Shown in pieces: positions 11,681 through 23,500 of a DNA stretch of 64,000 nucleotides. The notes below the pieces were generated by a model. The model had not been told where the DNA came from. It made no database searches and was given only the letters and a program-made list of their open reading frames with translations. The stretch is from assembly GCA_036785705.1 (NCBI GenBank), contig JAWUZG010000051.1:16210501-16274500 (forward strand), written 5' to 3'. The position numbers were made by a program, and so were the translations under genes. The stretch is from Acanthornis magna (taxonomy: Eukaryota; Chordata; Aves; Passeriformes; Acanthizidae). The first letter of the stretch is position 1; each line of letters begins with the position of its first letter.

Positions 11681-14600
11681 TCTTGATCCTTATTGTGGCC
11701 AGAGCAAGATATTTTAGAGTGTTTTATCAACATTCCCATATGTCCACACTTAGTGATTTGAATTCAAGTAACACTTTTCATACCCTTTACCAGAAAAAGG
11801 AATCGGTGTTATCCAGGTTCTTGCCCATAGGTGATATCCTGCATAAGTGTCTTTCAGAGTCCAGTTAGAAATGTAACTATCTTCCTGTCACCTCGTGGGA
11901 GGCTTCTTACCCCAGAGGCCACTTAGCAGGCAGGTCTTTCTACAGTCCTTACATGGGTGTAGAGAAGAGACAGGCTCCTCTAGGGGAAGTTTAAAAGCAA
12001 CCCCACCTGAGAACTAGAATCATCTCCCAGAGAAGTCTCTCACCTCCCAGTGTCTAGAATAAACTCCTACTTTAAGTGCCCAAAATATACAATAACTGCT
12101 TAATTTAAAAATACTCCCTCCTATTGCTTTTGAAAGTGCCGCCTTTCTTGTTATTTGCATTGTGCCCTTGTTCCCGTGCTATGAGGCAAAGTGAATATGC
12201 TTTTGAACTCAGAATGGCATCATCAGCTTGACATGGCTTAAATCCGATCCAATTAAAAATACATAAATGTGGCACTTCCCTTAAGTCAGATGTCCTGAAA
12301 TGACTCTTTTATAAAAAGGCATTGTTAATCCTACCAGGCCTTTTCTGCTTGTAGACTCTTTTCTTAGGGGCCATTTGGAGTGTCTCCTGCTCCAATCACG
12401 CTAACCTGGTTTAAGCTCACCCATTTCCTCTCTGTGTCCTTACATGTCTACTCATTGTTGCCTGTTGAGTTCAGCTTTGCTCATGCTGCTGCCTTGCAGT
12501 CTCTCGCAGGGTCTGAGAGGAGTGCTCATCCGTCTTGCAGAACAGCATGTGAGCAATAGCGGCTAAGCTCGATCAGGAGATAAGCTTTGCTGACCATTAG
12601 CAAAACAATGGACTGTACACGCAGGGCTGCTAAATACACAAAATAAACAGGGAGAGGAAAAAAATAGGTTCCTCGTAACAATCACAGTCACAAACTGTTC
12701 AGGAGGAAATGAGATTCTGGAAAAGATTGGGTGGGTTTTTTGTTTTTTTTTTTTTTTAAGGAATGCAATTGTTTCCATTGATTTCTAGGGCTTTTTGGTG
12801 CTTTCATGCTACTGATTTCTTGTCTCCAGCCAGTTAGATCTTGCTGCCTGATCCTGAATCCTGCCTTTTAGAAAGGCTTTTGAATTATGTCTAATAGGCT
12901 GAAGCCAAAGCAACATGGGTTGTTAGCCTGATCAAATTAGGAGGTGTGCTCTCTTATGCAGAGTGTAAAAGATTTTACAATGTCAAGCAGTCTACAGGGA
13001 ATTAAGGGAAAGAGGCGTGTTTTATGGGAAACACCCAGGATTCATGTTTTAAAGACACAGCTGAGTCTTCTCTGTTCTGATTCCCGTGCCTGCTTTTAAG
13101 TTTTGAGTTTGGAGGCCCTCTAGCCTGTCCACATATTTCCTAACTCTTTGTATTTGATAGCTCAGTTTCAGTGCCATATTTTCCCAGATGTTTTAAAGAT
13201 TTGGGAGAGAGCTCTCCATTTAAAAACAGCTGTCTCTCCATCTCAGGGCAAGGACAGCTGTCAACACTAGATGTACAATGTAAGATGCAGCAACAATTAG
13301 TAACCATTTGCCAGCCAAAGATGAAGGAATTAGTGTGTGATGGTGATCAGCGAGCAGCCAGGGACAGGGATCATTAAATCAATTAGTGTGCTTGGCAAAA
13401 ACTCAATTAACTAAATGAAAATACTGTTACATTTTTGGCCACTTCAAAATTAGCTGTGCATTTTCTCCCAGGTTCTGAAGAGAATAACCACTTTTAATTT
13501 GGGGCTGCAAACTAGAGACCTCAGTTCATAGGCAAGACACAACAGTGCAAGGTCGCTACTGCGGCTGATGTGCGTAGAAGGATCAAGGTTTGATGGCTCT
13601 ATTCAACCATTTTGCTATGTGTCGTGTATTGCAGAGCAATCAGCCCTCTCTGCAGCCTTGTGGATATCAAGAATGACTCTAACCCACCGAGCACTATTGT
13701 CCTCTTTCCTCCCTCGCAGGGTTGGCTGTCCCGGGGAGACCTGTACCCATGCAGTTATTTTCAGCCAGGGTAAAAACAGCTGCAACAGCAAGAGCTGGAT
13801 GAGCATTTCATTGCAGTTAAGGATGGTAATTTTGTTCTGCAGGGAGCCCTTCCAGCAAGGACAGCATCCCAGGCAGGCTTCACCAGGCATATTTCTGCTT
13901 TTTGTGCTTCTTTGATGATGCAGACATCTATTCTCAACAGCCTTTTCTCCTGTGGGCACCTTGCACCATGTGCAGTGCTTTCTTTCCAAAAACTATTTCA
14001 AGAGGAACTACCAAATCCTCTTCCTGCATTTGTGCGAAGGCACAATAAACCTCATCACCCTGGTGCAACATTCCCCAGCTGTCTGAAGGAGGAAGTGGAG
14101 AAAAATCTCCTTTGTTGGCTGTTGTGCTTGGCTGCCTGTACAACTTCTAGGTTAGTGTGATGACTTGGAAACCCAGCCTGGATCTTCTCCCCTGCACACG
14201 CCTCTCCCATATGTCTACCAAGATCCATCTAAGGAGTAGTCCTAATTCTGGGGCTCTAGTTAAGGCTATCTATCCCTCCAAGATTTTCTCAAAAGAACTG
14301 AAGGTCTCAGGAATCAGGCTGGCTTTAACTCTCTTTAATTTGAAAGTCTCCTCAACAGCCAGTTCGGAAGTTGATTGCAGACGCAGGGAAATAGTGAGCA
14401 TGGGACATTCAGGGGCCCTTCCACCACTACTGTAGTACAGAGTAAATGGATGTCAGTCTTGGGCTGCTTGACTGAACCTAACGTGAGTGAGATGACACAC
14501 ACAGAAGAGACCAAAAATTTTTCTAGATTTGAGCCCTTTCAGATTCCTGAGGAAATGGGCATAGATTTTGCTTTCCAGAAAACAAGTATCAGGAAGACTT

Positions 14601-17600
14601 GTCAAGAGCTCATCAGACTGACAGAGTGTCTCTGGCTCTGGACACCATTGTCTTCAAGCGTTATTTATGAAGACAGTGTGGTCAGACAAATGCTGGGGCA
14701 AGGAAAACTGTCCCACTGAACAATATGGTCTCCTGGCACGATGGGAAACCTGATGCTTTTGTCAAGAGCTAGTGGATAAAAGCAACCTTAAACCTGTGCA
14801 GAACATCAACAGGGAGGACTTAATTCCACAGAAGGATGCATTTGCCTGCTGAGTCACTGATGTTTTCATCATGTTGCAATATTGCCATAAATCTGTATTT
14901 GGTGTCTCTGCTCATTCAACTCCCCTGCAAATTTGGAACATGGAAGTTGTCTGTAGCTTCTGTTACACTGAACTGTTTGGACCACTTGGCTTTATCGGTT
15001 TTGGCAAACTTAACCTGGAGTCTTGCAAGGCCTAGGTGCACCCACGCACATCCAGATCAGCAAAACATCAGCTGTCCTCTGAAGCAATTGTTGGTGATGA
15101 CATATTTTGTGAGAGGAAGTGATTGCAAAATAGTGGGTTCTCAGGATTAAAAACTTGTGTCCTGCTCAGAGACATAAACACAACTGGTATGTTCTAAACA
15201 TAGATTCCTTCGGGCTTTGTTCTGGGACAAAAATCAAAACCACCTTTCAGGATTTATTGTTTAATCATTAACGCCTGGCCAGTTGGTAAATTTGTTACGG
15301 TTACAATCTCTGATTTTCCACTGGAAAAAAACGCAAAGTTAAAGTTCAACCATAACTATTGAGTTTGCCCATGCCAATCAAACAAGAGACAAGCCATTAC
15401 AATGTCTCACTAAATTGTTCTCTGGATAATTGCCTTGGCAATATGATGGAGTTAGATTCAAGACTGGTAGATCCATTAATACAATTTAGATTCTCTAGCA
15501 TAGCAAGGTTCAAAACAGCCTTGAATGATTGTATCCTTATCAGACTAGCAGAGGTAGCCCTCTCACTGTGCCTTCTGGTGGAATGACCCAACAAGAGCTG
15601 CAAGGTAAGCAAACCGAAAATTTTCCTGCTGATCATTTGAAAAGGAAGCAATGGAGAAAGAAAAAAGCAGGAGTTCCCTATGCAGGAACATGCCTACTAG
15701 TTCCCGTTGGAGCAGTCTTATTCAGCGTCTGATTAGAATGATTGAAGTTTATAGTTGACACATGAAAATGCAAACAAATGAAAACCCCTAAAGAAGCAAA
15801 CAAAACCTCTGCCCTACTCTTCTCCTGAGCTCCTTATAGCTTTGTTCTACCCAGAAGTTGTACCAATTTTCCAATTCACTGCCACCTTATGGCATGTCAG
15901 AGAGATAACACCTCAGTAATTTCTCTCGGACACTTCCCATTTTTAGGCAACCTCCCTGGGAACTTGCACATTACAGAGGCACGGCAGCTGTAAAACTGCC
16001 CCGTGCATCTAGACTTGGAAAAATATTAATGCTTGAGATGCTGGATTATAATAGCTTGTGAAAACTGATCATTAAAACGTCAATTCTATTTATATTTGCA
16101 GATTCTAAAGGGAGTTCATTTCATCAGCCAAGGGGCCAAAAATAAATATGGACTTTGCAATGTTGTCAAAAGAGAATCTTTCAGTCTAAAAAAGCAACTA
16201 GCTCACTCATGACTCTCACAAATGGTTTTAATTGTCAGTCCATTTTTGAAATTGAGGCTGAAAGCTTAATAGATGCCCTTATTGTGTGTTTAGGTTTTTT
16301 CTGAGAATAGTCTTAGCTAAGGAAAGAATCTATGAAGAGACTAACAGAAATTGGAGGTGCTTTATAGTTTTCCATCCCCTCAAAATACATCGCAATCCTC
16401 CTTTAAAATACACTTGTGTGGTTTTCCTGGTGGATGAGAAGATGCTACAATTTGAATGGACAGGCTTCGGAGACTTGCTTGCTTAATTGTTACTTGGAAA
16501 CATGTGCAGGATTGCCTAATATGAAATACTGCAGCTGGGATTTTTGTAATATGCATTCCTCACATGAATGGATAGGTTTGGTATTCAGAAAAGTGTTATC
16601 AGCAGCAACCAAGTTGTGGTTTTGATACAGACTGGTTTGGTACTGAAGAAGAAACAGTGATTTTAGGGAATGGTTACACCAGACACAGGAGGACAAGCAC
16701 AAAGTTATTTTCATGAAGTAGCTTGTTCTCTGTAAGTGAATGAAGTTGATTTCCCATTTCTATTACCAGGTTGTAGACTCATTACAAAGCTTTAAGGGAC
16801 ATTTTTCAAATGGACACCATCAGTATAAATTATGCATTGGTCTGATTTTTATTTACCACTATCATGAGTAACAGCAAACACTGAAAAGCAAAGAGCTCAC
16901 CCTCCCCCACTTGCTATTTTTCAGATGGCCAACTTTTTCAAGAAACAAAGCTCGGCTGTCTCTCCTAAGTCAGTTCTTCTGTTTATGTAGTCATCTGAAA
17001 GAATTTCATCAGAAAATAAGAAAATCTGATTTGTATTAGTGTTTTGATGCCCAAAGCCAGAAAAAATAATGACTGGAATGCCTGGTGGTACATTTCAGGT
17101 AGAAGAGAACTGGCCACTGCCTGGTGGCATATTTACTTCGTTGTTTTATTTAAGAATGCTCTTCAGAGAGCTAACCCAATCTGTAACCCTAATTTTTGAC
17201 AACAGCTCTACCAAACAGGAGAGAAAATGTAATTTTCACTGTTGGCAGCTTATTGAAGCTGCATTTAAGCAACATTTGACACAGTGGTGTCTCAGAGGGG
17301 GGCTGGAACAATGAGGATGGTAGTGTTGCTTGGGGTAGCTGCAGTACCACTCCAATGCTGGGACTTCACTGTCTGTTTTAGCCCTTGCTAGGGCACACCA
17401 CTCTCACCTGTCAGGTTCCCAGCTATACGGAGTTGCACAGGTAGACCATGAAGAATCAAACCTTAAACAGTCCCATGGCCTTTGTAGTAGGTAAAACCAT
17501 TCATCATTTATCAGGCAGGAAAAAAAGGCTTCCAGCAGGCCAAGCACACTGGGGAGTGCAAAGTGCTGAACAGAAGCATTCTGAGAGAGTGGGTTTGTTT

Positions 17601-18257
17601 TTTGCTTTGGAAAACAGATCTTGTAAAGGATAAATTTTAGCTGCCTTTGGCCAGGTCTTTGTTTGCTCACATAGCAATGGTGTTCAGAACAGGGCTGGAA
17701 AAAACGTAAATCTGGCAATATTTTGATGCCTTGAAAAGAAAACAGCAGCTCTTAGTTAGTCTCTGACACCGACAAAATATGTTTCTGCTAGTCCAAGTTA
17801 TTCTGTTTGTGGTACAAACTATTCTGGCAAGAGCACTTCTTCTTTTTAATGGCATAAGCAAGTGGTGCTCAGTTTTTGCTGAGGTCTGCCGAGTGATTTC
17901 ACTGAGGTCACAGCAGACAGCAGTGCTCCAGTGCTGGCTTTGCCAGGGCTCAGAGCAGCTGCCCCCAGGGATGCTCCAGAGCCCTGAAAAAGGACAAGTT
18001 CTTCCAGAACAGTGCCTGGAACTCTGGCCAGGGCCAAGCTCAATCTACCCATGGTGGCAGATTGAGGCTGTTTAGTGCCTCAATATGAATTGTGTTTCCT
18101 GTGAGGAGGCCTTGCTGTTAACAGCTGAATTGGGAGGACTTCCTATGAGAGCCTTGATCTTCCTTCCCGTGCATGGCCCAATTCGTGCAGAATGGGTTCA
18201 CCATCACTTCATGAGCCACATCCACGACTGTTCCTGCCTCCTGTCTCCTACCAGAAA
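11681..18257. other. Intergenic, possible conserved non-coding sequence, no gene
   Basis: I see no repeat of a known family and no convincing coding frame in 6.5 kb. Parts at about 12100-12330, 13320-13480 and 15200-16260 are AT-rich and information-dense, with motifs such as CATTAAATCAATTAG and CTCAATTAACT. They read like conserved non-coding elements. A T15 run at 12743-12757 is simple sequence. This is a visual impression, not an alignment. Confidence 0.4.
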
Positions 18258-18547
18258 GTTGGACAGGGACTGTTTACATGAGCGTGTAGTGACCAGGCAA
18301 AGGAAAAAGGGTAGGGTTAGATCACATATTAGGAAGAAATTCTTGACCATGAGGGTGGTGAGACACTGGAACAGGTTACCAGGAGAAGTTGTGGATGGTC
18401 CATCCCTGGAAATGTTCAAAGCCAGGTTGGATGGGCTTGGAATAACCAGGTCTAGTGGAAGGTGTCCGTGCCCATGGCGGGGGGGTGAGGGGGAACTGAA
18501 AGGCCTTTACGATCCGTTCCAACCCAAACCATTCTATGATTCTGTAA
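18258..18547 (+). mobile_element. CR1 LINE, 5'-truncated 3' end
   Basis: The segment runs from a GGACAGGGAC motif through AGGAAGAAATTCTT, GAGGGTGGTGAGACACTGG, GATGGTCCATCCCTGG and AGTGGAAGGTGTC. It ends in CCAACCCAAACCATTC followed by the tail TATGATTCTGTAA. This is the well-known 3' region of avian CR1 in sense orientation with the degenerate ATTCTATG-type tail. It is a 5'-truncated, non-coding copy. It lies immediately upstream of the CpG island, and the ORF that crosses it (18085-18591) is not a gene. Confidence 0.93.
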
Positions 18548-18684
18548 CAGCACTGTGCGCGTCAGCGCCATTGTCTTTCACGGCTCAGTGAGGCAGGACC
18601 GCAACATCTCTGTGCCTGCGTGTTTTAGGCACAAATCCCGAAATTTCAGGCTTCCTTCCGGGCTGACCGTAGCACGCTCCCCCC

Positions 18685-18694
18685 GGGGCGGGCC
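18685..18694 (+). promoter_or_regulatory. GC box (Sp1/KLF-type site)
   Basis: The sequence GGGGCGGGCC matches the Sp1/KLF GC-box core. It sits at the upstream edge of the CpG island, about 45 bp from the NRF1-type site. Such sites are common in islands, so occupancy is an inference. Confidence 0.55.
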
Positions 18695-18730
18695 GGGGAC
18701 GAGCGTCCGAGGGGCGGTGCCCACCCGCGC

Positions 18731-18742
18731 TGCGCATGCGCA
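18731..18742. promoter_or_regulatory. Palindromic NRF1-type site
   Basis: TGCGCATGCGCA is a perfect 12-bp palindrome and matches the NRF1 consensus (YGCGCAYGCGCR). NRF1 drives many TATA-less housekeeping promoters. It lies about 90 bp upstream of the first CCAAT/ATTGG box in the same island. The match is seen directly; binding is inferred. Confidence 0.75.
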
Positions 18743-18821
18743 CTGTCATACCCCGGCCCCCACAGAGACGAGCGGCCGTGCCCCTTCGAGAGTGGGCGCG
18801 CCCGTGGCCCCGCGCCTCGCG

Positions 18822-19157
18822 ATTGGTCTCCGGCGGGCAGCCTCATCGCCGCCAGCCAATCGCAGCCCGCGGCCGCTCTCCGCCTCGGGCTGTGGTTTAA
18901 AGGCGTCCCAGGGCTGGGTGACGGAGGCAGCGCGCCCTCTGATTGGCTCTCCCTGCTCGGCTCCACTCGGGTAGGCCCAGCGATGGCCGGAAGAGAGTCC
19001 TCCTTCCCATTGGCCGCCCGACCGCGCTGCTAGGGCGGCGGCGGCATCCTCCGATTGGGTCCCCCTCTTAACTTCGGGGAGAATCGGTCGCGCCCGCGGT
19101 CGTTCCGTGATTGGTTACGGCCGGTTACAGGCATTCCCATAACGGCCTCGGGATTGG
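18822..19157. promoter_or_regulatory. Array of seven CCAAT/ATTGG boxes (NF-Y type)
   Basis: ATTGG occurs at 18822-18826, 18942-18946, 19009-19013, 19054-19058, 19110-19114 and 19153-19157, and CCAAT occurs at 18856-18860. Most have NF-Y-like flanks such as GATTGGC, GATTGGT or AGCCAATCG. Spacings are 34, 86, 67, 45, 56 and 43 bp. Six of the seven read as ATTGG on the gene strand. NF-Y (NFYA/B/C) binds such boxes in CpG-island promoters. Seven in 336 bp is many more than a GC-rich sequence would give by chance. The array probably lies just upstream of the start region. Confidence 0.8.
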
Positions 19158-19535
19158 TTCCGAGCAGCCTCGGGCGTTTCCGTGAGGGCCTCGGGCCGGG
19201 GGCTCGCGGGCGCGCCGGGTGCTTCGGCCGGGTATTCTCAAACGGCGCTTACGGCCGCTCCGCAGCGTGGGGCGGCGGTCGGGCACGGGCGGCTGCGCGG
19301 CTTTGGCGCACGCACAGAGCGCAGCGGCGGGAGCCCGGCACGCAGCGGAGGCAGCAGCAGGGACAAAGGGACTGATCGGCAGGAACGGGAAGGGGGGCCC
19401 GGCGGGAGACTTCAGCCGGGTGGGCGAGTCCTGTGTGCCTTGGGCTCCTGGGGAAGCAGCTGCAGCAGCAAAAGCAACAACCACCGCCAGCGCTCTGAAG
19501 CCGGGCTGAGGACGAACAGGGAAGCCGCCGCCGTC

Positions 19536-19622
19536 ATGGCCCGTGCCGTCGCCGCCGGTCGCCGCCCGCAGTGCAGCATGCCCTGCCTGAGCCGCCGCCA
19601 GTTGCCCGTGCGGGCGCAATGA
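19536..19622 (+). promoter_or_regulatory. Upstream ORF 1 in the GSK3B leader (28 codons)
   Basis: The ATG sits in the context GTCATGG, with G at -3 and G at +4, which is a strong Kozak setting. The ORF encodes 28 residues rich in Ala and Arg (starts MARAVAAGRR, ends QLPVRAQ) and stops at TGA 19620-19622, more than 740 nt before the GSK3B start. If transcription starts upstream of 19536, this uORF could lower translation of the main frame. No function is claimed for the peptide. If transcription starts downstream, it is irrelevant. Confidence 0.45.
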
Positions 19623-19849
19623 GCAGCCGCGCCGTCAGAGCCGCCGCCGCCGCCTCAGCGCCGCACTGAGCAGCAGCGTCAGCGAGCAGCGAGGCCCTCT
19701 GGCCGCCTCACCCCGCTCCGCGCGCCGCGGATCCCGCCGCCACCACCGGATCCTATTGCCAGTCGGGCATCGCCTCCTCTCGGCGGTGCCCCGAGATCCC
19801 TCCGCCGGGGAAAAAAATAGTTCCGTTGCCTGCCGCCTCCCTCAGAGTC

Positions 19850-19947
19850 GAGGGGGAAGGAGAGGAACGGGGAGGGGGGAAGGAAGAGAAGGAAGAATAA
19901 GAAGAAAAGGAAAAAAAAAGAGATAAAGCAAATAAAGGGAGAGAAAC
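19850..19947 (+). repeat. Purine-rich (GA/A) tract in the leader
   Basis: About 98 bases are almost pure A and G on the + strand. From 19869 to 19923 there is only one pyrimidine (T at 19898). The tract contains GGAAGGA-like units, an A9 run and an AATAAA hexamer at 19931-19936. It breaks the otherwise CG-rich leader. Polypurine stretches can form triplex DNA or give unstructured RNA; that effect is inferred. Confidence 0.7.
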
Positions 19948-19993
19948 GCGGCGGCGGCGGGATCGGAGGAGCCGGGCCGCGAGCCTCCGCCCC

Positions 19994-19999
19994 ATGTGA
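19994..19999 (+). promoter_or_regulatory. Minimal start-stop upstream ORF (ATG TGA)
   Basis: An ATG is followed immediately by TGA in the leader, with C at -3 and T at +4, a weak initiation context. Start-stop elements can stall initiating ribosomes in other mRNAs. Here that role is only a possibility. Confidence 0.35.
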
Positions 20000-20101
20000 C
20001 TGGCGCCCGGGGTGGGGGCAGCAAGGCCCAGCGAACCCCCCTCGCTCGGGAGCGGCGCTGGGGGGAGGCGGCTCTCGGACCCACCCGTGCGGCCGGGAAG
20101 G

Positions 20102-20113
20102 ATGGTCGTGTGA
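20102..20113 (+). promoter_or_regulatory. Three-codon upstream ORF with strong Kozak context
   Basis: The sequence reads ATG GTC GTG TGA, with A at -3 and G at +4. Its stop at 20111-20113 is in the same frame as GSK3B and is the last in-frame stop before the main ATG. It lies about 250 nt upstream, a distance that would allow reinitiation at the GSK3B start. Confidence 0.45.
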
Positions 20114-20593
<480 letters not shown>

Positions 20594-20599
20594 TAACCT

Positions 20600-23500
20600 T
20601 GAATAGGCGCACGCCGCCGCTCCGTTTGGGGCGTGCTGGACGGAAAATCCCGGTGGGTTTGTCCTCGTCCTTAGCTCCTGGTCGCTGCCAGCGGCCTCTG
20701 CCTTGTTAAAAAGCCATTTTTCCCCCCTTTGTGAAACGGATTGGGAGCTCCGTAGCCTGTATTTCCTTTTCATTCCCCCCTCCTCCACCCCTAAAGGAGG
20801 AAACGAATTGCGGGCACACAGGTATGACCGTGACATTCACGTTCATTATGTGGTTTTTTTTGGGTTTTTTAAAGTACTTCTGGCTGTGAAGGGGAGAGAG
20901 CATGGAAGGTTTTTCCATGCACCCGTAGATCGGGTGTGAGCACCTTTTAGTCCAGCCCATTAAAAAATAAAAAAAAAAAAAAGGAGGGGGAGGGGATCTT
21001 ACAAAAGGGGTCTCTAATATCCTCCAGGCTTTGGTAAAATGCTCAGAAGAAGGCATAAGAAAATGCTTATTTTGAAATAACTACTCCATGGGCTCACATG
21101 TCAAGCTTGGCATTCCTTTTCCAGTTTTCTGATCAGAGGAATATTTTTAAGAATGAGGCCTGTGCTTTATTCTGCACAGGCATGTCAGATATCGTGCTTA
21201 ATCTGTGCCCATTCTTCGTATTCTAGCCGATTGGGTTAGCTGGTTTATGTGAATTAAAAATATGTATTAAATCCGAACAAATGTACAGTGCTAATACAAA
21301 AAGGCCCAGTTCTGAGTCTCTAAAGATCAGCTATGTGCTTTTCATATGGAATTTCTTTACTCCTGATTTGTATATGTTCACATTAAGAACAGAATTGATC
21401 TTCCAGATTCATTTGGACAGTGTAGTTTTCAGAGATATTTTCTTTTTTCTTAAGGAAATGCAGGATGACATCTTTATGGGACCAGGAATGCTCAATATGC
21501 ATTCCCATTCGATTGATCTATTTGATACTCGCGTAAAGCCACACCTGACACGGCTCTATGGGTTCATGCCTGCATCCGTCGCAGGGGTTTATGTCTTTCA
21601 TGCCAAAGCTCTGGGAGATTGTGAGCTTTTTGACAGATGAGAAATTTTGATGGTTTTTTTGCACTGAAATGTCTTCCGCAGCGGTTGAAGCCTTAAGGAG
21701 AGCATTTGGCTCAGGGGCTGTAGTCCACCTTGTATCTGCATGATCAGTGTGCCAGCAGCACTCCAAAAAACATGGGTGTAGTTAACCCGTATTAACAGCA
21801 TGACAACGTAGGTTTGATCCCATCTAGCATTAGTATTTATTAAGGATTATTGATCTGTATGGAGAAGAACTGTGGGTGACTCCATTTTAATATATACTGG
21901 CTAACTTTATGTGCCTGAGGAATGGAAAGCAGGTCTTGTTGATCAGTATTTCTGCAGGTGGCTGTCTAAACCAAGCGAGATCTCAACCTGTCATACTCAG
22001 CAACTAAATTTGTCTTGTTCAGGCTCTGCGGCTTGATTCTTGAAAACTCATAGATGCTCCTTTCCCGTTTATTTGAGGTCAAAGACTAGACAGATGCTTG
22101 CCTGTGAAGAGGGTGCTAACTGATGCAGACTAACAAGTTTGCAAATATGATTCAATCCCAAGTGTATAACACTAAGGGAGAAACAAAGGCCGTAACATAA
22201 AGCGCATGCACTTGTGATAACCCCCCCAGTCGCTCTAGTCATGTGCTCCTGGTCCTTCTGCTGTCTGGAAAAAAATGTCAGAACAAAGCAAGAGAACCAC
22301 ATTCAAGGATTCTGTGGGAAGTGCAGTTTCTATTTTCAGTTAATCCAGCCATGTACGACAGCCTGGGAAGTTAACTTTTTTTTTCTTTGCTTTTTAAGTG
22401 AGAAAAATTCCAGGGTGTCAAAAAGGTTTTATTTTTCTGGTTAGCAGAGTCTTGGTAACATCTTATCACATGATGTAGCAAGCTATCTATTGCCAGTGTG
22501 GAGTGCTTGTGTGGTGAACAGAGAGTTTGGTCGGCTCTTTGATTTTGATATATATTTATAGGCTGATACTTAGTTACATTCTGAGCCCGTTTGAGTTAAA
22601 GCTGGGACAAAAGAGTCCTTGTGAGGCAGGTGAACATTGATGGATTGGTGTCTTCTGAGTGTCTGGGACATCTTTAGTGCCTCAGTCGTGCCGGTGTTTT
22701 GGGGGCAAAACCTGACTTGTTTGATGTCAGCCTTTTTGCTCTTATTTGTAAGAAGGGGTGAAATCAAATGATGAAGTCAGTCTTGCTCAGATGTCGCTGT
22801 AGCTATTGCTTCTCCTGGCTGTGTACTGCAACAGTTACCTAGAAAGGATGAATCCAAGGGATGAGAAAAGGATTAATAAAACACTGGAGGAGGGTTCGTT
22901 GCTCCTTGTGTTTCCTGGGAGGAGCAGAACCTGAACCGTACTGTAATTGCTCTTCTTCCCAAGGTACATGGGGGAGAAAGAGTGAGCAAGGATTTTTCAT
23001 CTCTTTGCTGTGTGATTTATTAGATTTAATTTATGATACTTTGTTCTCTGAAGTTGGTAACTGAATGAAGCCTTGAATGGAAGGGATAGGAGATTACCAA
23101 CAGCTGCTTCTCCTTTGGCTGTTGGGAAAGATGACTTCTTATGCATTCTGCTCTGATTGCTCTATAAGGGGTGTTAGAAGAGTTTTAACATCTCTGCAGC
23201 AGTAGGAACCCTGTGGCCTTCATGTATGTCTTTCAAGCCATACCTCCGTCTTCTGAAATCTGACTATTTTTATTTCTCTATTTATAATTTGGTGGTTGTG
23301 AAATCACTCAACCATATGGATTTCTACATTGAAATGATTCTCAGACAGGGTATTCTTTGTGTGGGTCTGTATGGCTGTGTTTGTAGACTTGCCCTAGACA
23401 GAAAATAAGTATGTGTACTCCTTGTATTGAGCCTGTCCCTCAAGAGGAAGGAGCTAAGCTTCCAGTTTTCCACCTGCTGATACTATCAACCTGCTCATTA

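Noticed and set aside
1..18257. 3' exons of GPR156, the upstream neighbour in mammals
   Set aside because: No frame shows family C receptor membrane segments or a long C-terminal exon. The gene may lie farther upstream.
18085..18591. 168-codon + strand open frame upstream of GSK3B
   Set aside because: Its second half is the non-coding CR1 3' end, and its first half matches no protein family.
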